Below, in pieces: positions 22,727-28,655 of a stretch of DNA of 28,655 bases. The DNA is from Chitinophagaceae bacterium UBA3961. Lineage in GTDB: Bacteria > Bacteroidota > Bacteroidia > Chitinophagales > Chitinophagaceae. The first letter of the stretch is position 1, and every line of letters begins with the position of its first letter. The position numbers and the translations under genes were made by a program. The stretch covers positions 1 to 28,655 of the forward strand of contig DGDD01000057.1 of NCBI GenBank assembly GCA_002385265.1. The letters are read 5' to 3'. The notes below the pieces were generated by a model. That model saw only the letters and a program-made list of their open reading frames with translations. It searched no databases and was not told the DNA's origin.

Positions 22727-24373
22727 ATGAGAGTGTTGCTTTTTTGGGTATGTGTACTGTTTACCTCAATTGGTTTCAGTCAACAAATTGATACAACTGT
22801 CGTTTCCGCCGCACAGCGGATCATTGGGCTTGAATTTACAAAAGCGGAAAAAGATTCGATGGTAGACAAGCTCAAAAACAGTCAATCAAATTATCAACGA
22901 ATGCGAGCAGTTCCCATTCCAAACTCACTCGTCTACCCATTCGCTTTCAATCCGGCCCCTATCGGATACAGCGTTCCTAAGAATCAACAAAAAATCAATT
23001 GGAATTTACCAACCGGGGTAAGTGTGCCAAAGAACAAAGAAGCACTCGCTTATTATTCGGTTGCAGAATTGGCATCCTTGATAAAATCGAGGAAAATTAC
23101 ATCTGTAGAATTGACGGAGTTCTTTCTCGGCCGGCTTAAAAAATGGGGTGATACATTGGAATGTGTAATTACACGCACTGACTCTATAGCAATGGCCCAA
23201 GCAAAACAAGCAGATGCAGAAATTAAGGCCGGAAAATACAGAGGCCCATTGCATGGCATTCCTTATGGTTTGAAAGATCTTTTTGCTGTAAAAGGCTATA
23301 AAACAACTTGGGGAAGTGTTCCATACAAAGATCAATACATTGATGAAAATGCATTTGTTTATGAGCAGTTGACAAAAGCGGGAGCCGTGTTATGTGCCAA
23401 ACTCACTTTAGGAGAACTTGCATTTGCAGACTTATGGTTTGGAGGGAGAACGCGTAATCCTTGGAACCTAAAAACCGGTTCCAGTGGATCATCAGCCGGT
23501 AGCGCCTCCTCTGTAGTAGCAGGATTACTCCCATTTGCCATAGGCACTGAAACACTTGGTTCAATTGTATCACCCTCCCATACTTGTGGCGCTACCGGAT
23601 TGCGACCAAGTTTTGGAACCGTAAGTCGCTCCGGTGCGATGGTTTTGAGTTGGAGTTTAGATAAAGTTGGACCTATCTGCAGAAGTGCTGAAGATGCTGC
23701 CATCGTTTATTATTACATCAAAGGAACAGATGGCAAAGACCCTTCAGCCATTGAACATGTATTCAATTATACCGGGCAAGCAGATCCCAAAAAACTGCGC
23801 ATAGGAATTGCGATGAATTATTTCAAGAACCTACCCAAAAATGCGCCTCAATGGGCTGTATTGGACTCATTAAAGGCGATGGGTTATCAATTACAAGAGG
23901 TGATTTTTCCTGATAGTTCGATCTATCGGTTCAATATGGTAGACCCTATTCTGAATGCTGAATCCGCTGCTGCGTTCGACGAGCTAACCAGAAGCAACCA
24001 AGATGATTTGATTAGAAGGCAGGACAAAAACTTCTGGCCAAACAGTTTTAGAGCAGGTCGCTTTGTTCCGGCGGTAGAATACATCAACGCTAATCGCCAC
24101 CGCAGCACTTTAATACAAGAATTGAATGCATTTATGAAATCGTATGATGTGATCATTACCCCTACTTATGGAGGAAGTCAACTTGCTATGACCAATTTAA
24201 CAGGACTGCCTGTGGTTTGTTTGCCGGTAGGTTTCAATGCTACAAATGGGCTGCCTACTAGTATCACATTTATTGGTCAATTGTATCACGAGGAGCATAT
24301 TCTTGCTTTGGCAAAAGCATTTCAATCGAGAACAGCTTTCCACAAAAAAAGACCGGAGCTATTTTTACAATAA
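22727..24373 (+). CDS. Exported amidase (amidase signature family)
   Basis: A 548-residue amidase-signature hydrolase with a signal peptide (1-19, cleavage near GFSQ) and an extra ~100-residue N-terminal region before the catalytic fold. The Ser-cisSer-Lys triad is visible: K183 in GIPYGLKD, cis-Ser at about S252 in TGSSGSSAGSAS, and nucleophile S279 in GTETLGSIVSPS. These are the aligned positions of fatty-acid amide hydrolase and GatA, although the loop reads GSSGSSAG rather than GGSSGGSA. The signal peptide separates it from GatA, which works in cytoplasmic tRNA amidation; it more likely hydrolyses extracellular or periplasmic amides. No gatB/gatC nearby. Its 3' coding end holds the terminator of the convergent minus-strand gene. 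Confidence 0.9.
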   Translation: MRVLLFWVCVLFTSIGFSQQIDTTVVSAAQRIIGLEFTKAEKDSMVDKLKNSQSNYQRMRAVPIPNSLVYPFAFNPAPIGYSVPKNQQKINWNLPTGVSVPKNKEALAYYSVAELASLIKSRKITSVELTEFFLGRLKKWGDTLECVITRTDSIAMAQAKQADAEIKAGKYRGPLHGIPYGLKDLFAVKGYKTTWGSVPYKDQYIDENAFVYEQLTKAGAVLCAKLTLGELAFADLWFGGRTRNPWNLKTGSSGSSAGSASSVVAGLLPFAIGTETLGSIVSPSHTCGATGLRPSFGTVSRSGAMVLSWSLDKVGPICRSAEDAAIVYYYIKGTDGKDPSAIEHVFNYTGQADPKKLRIGIAMNYFKNLPKNAPQWAVLDSLKAMGYQLQEVIFPDSSIYRFNMVDPILNAESAAAFDELTRSNQDDLIRRQDKNFWPNSFRAGRFVPAVEYINANRHRSTLIQELNAFMKSYDVIITPTYGGSQLAMTNLTGLPVVCLPVGFNATNGLPTSITFIGQLYHEEHILALAKAFQSRTAFHKKRPELFLQ

Positions 24374-24379
24374 CTCCGG
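24344..24379 (-). terminator. Terminator of the glutamine amidotransferase-like gene, overlapping the amidase CDS
   Basis: On the minus strand CCGGAGTTATT (24379-24369) pairs with AATAGCTCCGG (24363-24353) as an 11-bp stem with one G-U wobble and a 5-nt loop, followed, two bases on, by seven T (24350-24344). On the plus strand the wobble becomes an A-C mismatch and no T-run follows, so it serves the minus-strand gene. It spans the amidase stop codon. Confidence 0.7.
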
Positions 24380-24386
24380 CAATTTA

Positions 24387-25226
24387 TTATCCTTTTCCTT
24401 CTTGATCCAAAGCTTGCTTTAAGAAGTTTGGAATGAGATGAGAATAGGTCCAAAGAATTTTATCGGGATCATTGAGATGCTCCAACATGCTTTTCCATTT
24501 ATCAAAACCGTGGTTTTCAATCACGGTTTGTTTTTTATCAGCACGCATTAAATACATGGTCATACCTTCTGCGTCGGCTTCGGGGTGAAATTGTGTACCT
24601 ACCATATAATCATTGAAGCGAATAGCCATAATAGCACGTTCTAGAGGCACGTGGGGTCTATCTTTTTCAATACATAAAATGGAAGCACCCATTTCACGGA
24701 GTCTTTGATAGCGTGGGCGAATAACTTGATAATCGCGGCTATCAACTGCATAGAAAGGATCGAGTAATCCGTCGAACAAGGATTCGTGCTTACCATCTTG
24801 GAGTTTATGAACCGGGAAAACTCCAAAGGCGGTGGACTTTCTTTTTACTACATCAGCAACTTCGAAATAGCGACAAGCCAATTGAAAGCTATGACAGATA
24901 AAAAGAACGTGTTTCTTAAGTACATGACCGGGGCGGTTGTTGAACGTTTCAATTTTATCGAGCCATTCAAAATAAGCTTTTTCCCATTCACTTCCTTCGC
25001 TATCGATTGGAGAGCCGGGGCCACCGCTGGAAATATAAATATCATGACTAAGACTAGGAACTTTGTTCTCTCTTCTAACATCAAATTCTTCTACAATTAA
25101 ATTCAGGTCGTATTTTTCGCCAAACTCCTTCAACAAGGCGCGAATACAGCGCATGCCTTGATTCTCAGCACCTTCGTACAAGTCGAGGATGGCTACTTTA
25201 ACCAGTTTCTTTTCTTTTTGGAGCAT
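24387..25226 (-). CDS. Class I glutamine amidotransferase-like protein
   Basis: A 279-residue cytoplasmic protein with a GATase1 (triad) fold: VAILDLYEGA (11-20), YISSGGPGSP (64-73), nucleophile elbow LFICHSFQLA (Cys111), and FHPEAD (H214, E216). These are the Cys-His-Glu triad residues that release ammonia from glutamine. The protein stands alone, with no synthase domain and an unusual C-terminal helix-rich extension (about 220-279). It resembles the GMP-synthase-like amidotransferases annotated in Bacteroidota; its partner or substrate is unknown. ATG 25226 is supported by TATTTTTG five nt upstream, so the mRNA is nearly leaderless. SGNH hydrolase lies 38 nt upstream on the same strand. Confidence 0.83.
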   Translation of the reverse strand: MLQKEKKLVKVAILDLYEGAENQGMRCIRALLKEFGEKYDLNLIVEEFDVRRENKVPSLSHDIYISSGGPGSPIDSEGSEWEKAYFEWLDKIETFNNRPGHVLKKHVLFICHSFQLACRYFEVADVVKRKSTAFGVFPVHKLQDGKHESLFDGLLDPFYAVDSRDYQVIRPRYQRLREMGASILCIEKDRPHVPLERAIMAIRFNDYMVGTQFHPEADAEGMTMYLMRADKKQTVIENHGFDKWKSMLEHLNDPDKILWTYSHLIPNFLKQALDQEGKG

Positions 25227-25231
25227 AAGGG

Positions 25232-25239
25232 CAAAAATA
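25232..25239 (-). promoter_or_regulatory. TAnnTTTG promoter box of the amidotransferase-like gene, near-leaderless
   Basis: On the minus strand TATTTTTG (25239 to 25232) ends 5 nt before the ATG at 25226. No standard -33 TTG found. Confidence 0.5.
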
Positions 25240-25264
25240 ACAAAAAAGCGTGAAACAGGGGATT

Positions 25265-25930
25265 TTAGCGGATCAAGGCCTTCATCATGGCTTCGGCCAC
25301 CAGCTTGTTTCCGGCGTCGTTTAAGTGAACGCCATCGGTTGTTAAAATACCTCTGTCCAAATTCTTGGGATTGTTAGCTAGGTTGTAAGCCAAGAATTCT
25401 TTACGGAGATCGATTAATGGGCAATTGTTATTAGTAGCAATATTGCGGATGATTTGAGCATATTTATTAAGGTCGCCATCCAGTTCATTTGAGAAATCCG
25501 TTTTTTCTCCAATAGCTGCGGGTGTACACAAAAGCACTTCTATATTCTTTGATTTGAATTTCTTGATGATCGCATTGTAAAACTTTTCGAACTTATCGGC
25601 ATCTGTACCAGTCCCATAACTTCTTTTATGCCACACATCATTTACTCCTACCCAGATCACTACTACTTGAGGATCTTTGGCCAATACATCGTCCTCCATT
25701 CTTAAGTATAAATCATATACTTTGTTTCCGCCGATACCTGCACCCGTTAACTGGTACTGTTCTTGAAGATTCTTTTCCTTCAGCATATCCCCAAGTACGG
25801 TGATATAGCCTTTCGGACCAACACCGGCTTGTGTGATAGAATCACCGAAAAATACGATGTGTTTTTTAGCTACAGGCTTCATAGATACTAAGATGGAACA
25901 TAGGACAAATAGGAACAGTATTTTTTTCAT
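25265..25930 (-). CDS. Exported SGNH/GDSL-type esterase or hydrolase
   Basis: A 221-residue SGNH hydrolase. The signal peptide occupies about residues 1-17 (MKKILFLFVLCSILVS). The four family blocks are present: FFGDSITQAG with nucleophile S31, GAGIGGNK (64-70), VGVNDVW (G95, N97, oxyanion) and TTDGVHLNDAG with D199 and H202. It would hydrolyse esters, such as acetyl groups on glycans or lipids, in the periplasm; the substrate is unknown. I chose ATG 25930; a longer in-frame start at 25987 would put 19 polar residues before the signal peptide. It lies 60 nt downstream of the photolyase-like gene and 38 nt upstream of the amidotransferase-like gene, all on the minus strand. Confidence 0.9.
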   Translation of the reverse strand: MKKILFLFVLCSILVSMKPVAKKHIVFFGDSITQAGVGPKGYITVLGDMLKEKNLQEQYQLTGAGIGGNKVYDLYLRMEDDVLAKDPQVVVIWVGVNDVWHKRSYGTGTDADKFEKFYNAIIKKFKSKNIEVLLCTPAAIGEKTDFSNELDGDLNKYAQIIRNIATNNNCPLIDLRKEFLAYNLANNPKNLDRGILTTDGVHLNDAGNKLVAEAMMKALIR

Positions 25931-25990
25931 GATGGTGTTTTCATGAAGATACGATAATTCATTTTTCCATCCCAGCCATTTGTACATTCA

Positions 25991-27103
25991 TCAGAGATAG
26001 CGTTCGGATTTTTTCCAATACGAAAAGAAAGAGGGGAAATATCCGGTTACCATTGGGAACATCCAATCTCTTGAATCTTTGTTTCCTTCCCAATGTTCTG
26101 TAATGGGATGCTCTTTGAAATAAAGCTCACGAAGAGATGCACCGGAATTGAAAAGATGCCTTTTAAACTCCGACCAATCGCCCACAAATACTTGACAATT
26201 TGGAATATTCTTGGATAAGTTTATGATAAACCGGACTACCAATTCACTGACAGGAAACATTTTAAAATGACTTGGTTCTAAAAGTAGTATCCGATTTGCG
26301 TCTTCGTCTATTCTCCAGTTCGGATCCAAATTGTAATGATTGTACACCAAGATTGGGAGTGCAGAATCAAGTTTAATTGAAGAAGCTTCAATTGGAAGCG
26401 GTGTTGTTAAATCTATTGGGTGCGCTTCCTTCAATGCTTGCGGTACTGCAAGTTCAGGCAATTCATCGTACGACTTACTAAGAAAACTATTGACTTGAGT
26501 TGAACCGGTGTACTTATTGATATTCTCTTGATTGCAATAATATTTTTTACTTGAAAAAGCCCCGCATACCCATTGCCAGCTACAAGTATTACTTGCCAGA
26601 TCGCCATCTAACAAATGATAATACATCCAAGTAGCGGGGGCACTCCAATGCGCTTTTCCAATATTGGTAGCAATGGACGCGAGGTACATTCTAAAATGAT
26701 TGTGCATGTACCCTGTGCGATAAAGCTCATTGATGGAAAGATCAATGGCCTGAATTCCGGTTTGGGCTTCCACAATAGCTGAAGGCATTTGATAATGTGA
26801 AACGCCGTCCTGCGCATTCTTCAGGTCACTAAATAAGAAATCACCTTTCGCTTGCCAAACCCTTTGAAAATATTCACGCCATGCGAGCTCTTGGATGAAC
26901 TTCTCTACTTGATAAGGTTTGTAGCCTCGATTTAGAATGCTGTTTTTTACGTCATTCACTGAAATCACCCCTCTCGATATATAAGGAGATAAATAGGTAA
27001 CATCTCCATTGATGAAATTTCTTGTTTTGCCATATTTGATGGGATCAATGGCCTCTACACGTTCTACTATTTTTGCGAAATTGGTTTCAAACACCGGTAT
27101 CAT
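25991..27103 (-). CDS. Photolyase/cryptochrome FAD-binding domain protein with C-terminal alpha/beta domain (permuted order)
   Basis: A 370-residue protein beginning directly with the photolyase FAD-binding helical domain; the usual N-terminal antenna domain is absent. Family landmarks are TYLSPYISRGVIS (36-48), FIQELAWREYFQRVW (69-83), TGIQAIDLSINELYRTGYMHNHFRM (115-139) and LLDGDLASNTCSWQW (164-178). D166, D168, N172 and W176 align with D372, D374, N378 and W382 of E. coli photolyase; W153 aligns with W359. From about 248 a second domain starts: ILVYNHYNLDPNW, then RILLLEPSHFKMFPVSE and NCQVFVGDW (271-310), a strand-helix-strand pattern like the photolyase alpha/beta domain normally found at the N-terminus. 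It is the third gene of the module, its ATG overlapping the previous stop by 4 nt (ATGA). DNA repair or light signalling is inferred. Confidence 0.88.
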   Translation of the reverse strand: MIPVFETNFAKIVERVEAIDPIKYGKTRNFINGDVTYLSPYISRGVISVNDVKNSILNRGYKPYQVEKFIQELAWREYFQRVWQAKGDFLFSDLKNAQDGVSHYQMPSAIVEAQTGIQAIDLSINELYRTGYMHNHFRMYLASIATNIGKAHWSAPATWMYYHLLDGDLASNTCSWQWVCGAFSSKKYYCNQENINKYTGSTQVNSFLSKSYDELPELAVPQALKEAHPIDLTTPLPIEASSIKLDSALPILVYNHYNLDPNWRIDEDANRILLLEPSHFKMFPVSELVVRFIINLSKNIPNCQVFVGDWSEFKRHLFNSGASLRELYFKEHPITEHWEGNKDSRDWMFPMVTGYFPSFFSYWKKSERYL

Positions 27104-27381
27104 TTTCTCTTGCTTATTTTATTCAAACTGATGGTTCTTTGTCTGGTACATTTAAATCGATCTACGGAATTACTTCGTATGGATCCGTGTTTTGTTTTTC
27201 TCCCTTTCATTCGTTTGCGCCACATTTGAAAGCTGCTTGCTTTCATTTCGGTGCGCATGAGTTCAATTACTTCTTTCTCCATTAAACCAAACTGAAATTC
27301 TATGGCTTCAAAGGGAGTTCTATCCTCCCAAGCCATTTCTATGATTCTATCAATCTGTTCCGGACTTAAGTTGTGCTGCAT
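27100..27381 (-). CDS. DUF2805/TIGR03643 family small protein
   Basis: A 93-residue protein. Residues 1-62 (LSPEQIDRIIEMAWEDRTPF, then EAIEFQFGL, EKEVIELMR, FQMWRKRMKGRKTKH) match the TIGR03643/DUF2805 family as I recall it: a short helical domain of unknown function that looks like a helix-turn-helix-sized fold, rich in W and R. The last ~30 residues are a basic tail (RSNSVDRFKCTRQR, ISKRK). It is the middle gene of the photolyase module: the upstream photolyase gene ends 7 nt before its ATG, and its stop overlaps the next start by 4 nt. This tight packing implies co-expression and possibly a physical link with the flavoproteins. Confidence 0.85.
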   Translation of the reverse strand: MQHNLSPEQIDRIIEMAWEDRTPFEAIEFQFGLMEKEVIELMRTEMKASSFQMWRKRMKGRKTKHGSIRSNSVDRFKCTRQRTISLNKISKRK

Positions 27382-27388
27382 ACTCCGC

Positions 27389-28655
27389 TTATTTTAATGA
27401 TTTCAAAAAGTCCTCTGCATTTTTAAGATGCAAAGCCTTCTTCTCGTCTGACATTTTATCGAAGGTTTTCACTAACATTCCAAGCCTAGGATTCGACAAG
27501 AAAAAACTGCGTTGCTTGTGCATGAACCGCCAGAACAAACCATCCCAGGTTTCCTGCCACTTCCCTTTCGGATAATCACTCATTTTCATGAGATAATTGC
27601 TGCCACTGATATAGGGTTTGGTAGTCATCAAACCACCATCTGCAAACTGGGTCATCCCATATACATTCGGTACCATCACCCAATCATAAGCATCAATAAA
27701 AAGTTCCATAAACCATTTGTATACTTCATTGGGATCAAATTCGCATAACAACATAAAATTCCCCAGTACCATTAATCGCTCAATATGATGACAATACCCC
27801 GTTTCTAAAATCTTTTTGATTGTAGTGTCAATTGGTACAATACCGGTAGTACCGTTGTAAAAAGAAGCGGGTATTTTTCGATTAAATTTCCAATAATTGG
27901 TCGTTCGTTGTTTGCGCCCTTCAAGGGTGTAAATCATTCGAATGAATTCGCGCCACCCGATGATTTGTCTGGTAAACCCTTCGAGTGAGTTCAGCGGAAT
28001 CTTTTTTTCAACCGCTTTTGCATAAATAGTATCCAGCACTTCTTGAGGGGTGATGATGCCTACATTTAACATAGGTGTCAATACCGAGTGATGAAGAATT
28101 GTTTCCTTTTGTACGATCGCATCTTCATATTCTCCGAACGATTCAAATCGATGCTGTATAAAATCATCGAGCCATTTCAATGCATCTTTTCTGTTGATTG
28201 AAAACAGGTATGGAGGGGCATTATTACCCGGATTGTTTTTGAAAAACTTGTTTGTATAGTTTATGGCTTCTTCTAAAAACTCATTTGATTTAGGAAGTGC
28301 TACATTGGGAGGTTTTTGGCTCTTCGGATATTTCAGTCTATTTTCTGCATCAAAACTCCATTTTCCACCTACCGGTTTCCCATTTTCTTCCAACAATAAT
28401 TGAAGGCGTTTTCTCTGTTGAATGTAGAAATCGGTTTGAAAATAAGGTCTACGTTTTCCGGCCAATTGTGGAAGTTCACTCTCCTTGCATAAAAACCCGG
28501 GGCAGTCGTACCATTTAATTTGAATCCCTTGCTTTTCACAGGAAGCAGTTAAACGGCGCTGCAACCAGTCGTCATGCACTAAACATGTATGGATTATTCG
28601 AATTCCATGTTTCTTAAAGTAAGCCCCTAATTTTCGAACATCAGACTCAGGCTCA
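27389..28655 (-). CDS. Cryptochrome/photolyase of the FeS-BCP (PhrB) family, partial, lacking iron-sulfur cysteines
   Basis: 421 residues are visible; the frame stays open to the right edge, so the 5' end is missing (family length about 500). The GTG at 28579 is not the start: the reading frame continues upstream with family-like sequence (LGAYFKKHGIRIIHT). The visible part covers the end of the antenna domain (DPRP-type) and the whole FAD domain: QIIGWREFIRMIYTLEG, GYCHHIERLMVLGNFMLL, YDWVMVPNVYGMTQFADGG, TTKPYISGSNYLMKMSDY and SNPRLGMLVKTFDKMS. These landmarks match PhrB of Agrobacterium, a (6-4) photolyase with a [4Fe-4S] cluster. In that protein SDY is followed by CxxC and a later C; here the segment is shortened to PKGKWQETWDGLFW, and the last 117 residues contain no cysteine. 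First gene of the module. Confidence 0.87.
   Translation of the reverse strand, partial: EPESDVRKLGAYFKKHGIRIIHTCLVHDDWLQRRLTASCEKQGIQIKWYDCPGFLCKESELPQLAGKRRPYFQTDFYIQQRKRLQLLLEENGKPVGGKWSFDAENRLKYPKSQKPPNVALPKSNEFLEEAINYTNKFFKNNPGNNAPPYLFSINRKDALKWLDDFIQHRFESFGEYEDAIVQKETILHHSVLTPMLNVGIITPQEVLDTIYAKAVEKKIPLNSLEGFTRQIIGWREFIRMIYTLEGRKQRTTNYWKFNRKIPASFYNGTTGIVPIDTTIKKILETGYCHHIERLMVLGNFMLLCEFDPNEVYKWFMELFIDAYDWVMVPNVYGMTQFADGGLMTTKPYISGSNYLMKMSDYPKGKWQETWDGLFWRFMHKQRSFFLSNPRLGMLVKTFDKMSDEKKALHLKNAEDFLKSLK

Noticed and set aside
28577..28579. GTG at 28579 as the start of the photolyase gene
   Set aside because: The frame has no stop upstream to the window edge and the added residues look like the antenna domain, so the gene is partial instead.
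1..28655. tRNA, rRNA, CRISPR array, prophage or insertion sequence
   Set aside because: No cloverleaf, rRNA signature, spaced repeats, integrase or transposase was seen on either strand.

Overview
The window looks like chromosomal DNA of a member of the Bacteroidota, most likely a Chitinophagaceae-type organism. The pointers are: a long secreted subtilase with a C-terminal type IX secretion sorting domain; many short signal peptides and lipoprotein signals; moderate GC; few Shine-Dalgarno sequences; and repeated TAnnTTTG promoter boxes, the Bacteroidota sigma-factor signature, often only 4-7 nt before the start codon. The species cannot be named from this sequence. I see no rRNA, tRNA, CRISPR array, prophage or intact insertion sequence.

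Layout. 1-5.3 kb: a DUF4421 outer-membrane-type protein converges on a short-chain acyl-CoA dehydrogenase; then come a 54-residue membrane/coiled-coil protein, a Gfo/Idh/MocA oxidoreductase and a PGM1-like ATP-grasp ligase. 5.3-8.1 kb: a secreted DsrE-like protein, an exported protein of unknown function, a 4,5-DOPA-dioxygenase-type extradiol enzyme and a DJ-1/PfpI protein. 8.1-8.6 kb: a non-coding gap with a GC-rich structured block, flanked by AT-rich heptad repeats. 8.6-12.5 kb: an M28 aminopeptidase with a fibronectin-like tail, a GH20 hexosaminidase lipoprotein and a benzil/sepiapterin-reductase-like SDR. 12.5-14.6 kb: a promoter-driven 30-codon ORF followed by arginase, a 24-bp purine-rich tandem repeat and an RmlD-like reductase. 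14.8-17.4 kb: a pfkA-pyk glycolytic operon closed by a 21-bp perfect hairpin. 17.4-24.4 kb: a proline-iminopeptidase-like lipoprotein, the 1283-residue subtilase and an exported amidase. 24.4-28.65 kb, all on the minus strand: a class I glutamine-amidotransferase-like protein, an SGNH hydrolase and a three-gene photolyase/cryptochrome module whose first gene runs off the right edge.

Most striking: the photolyase module. One gene is an iron-sulfur-type bacterial cryptochrome/photolyase homologue that has no cysteine in the region where the [4Fe-4S] ligands should be. It is followed after 7 nt by a DUF2805/TIGR03643 small protein. That gene overlaps by 4 nt a protein that starts directly with the photolyase FAD-binding domain and carries a separate alpha/beta-looking domain at its C-terminus, an apparently permuted order. 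Other points worth checking are the arginine-codon-containing small ORF before arginase, sense-oriented AATTAAG heptads just after three stop codons, and terminators of minus-strand genes embedded in the 3' coding ends of convergent plus-strand genes.

By function, much of the window is scavenging of polymers (peptidases, hexosaminidase, amidase) plus central carbon metabolism (acyl-CoA dehydrogenase, PFK, PK) and light-dependent DNA repair or sensing, as expected for a free-living aerobic heterotroph. All family assignments come from reading motifs; no database search was run.
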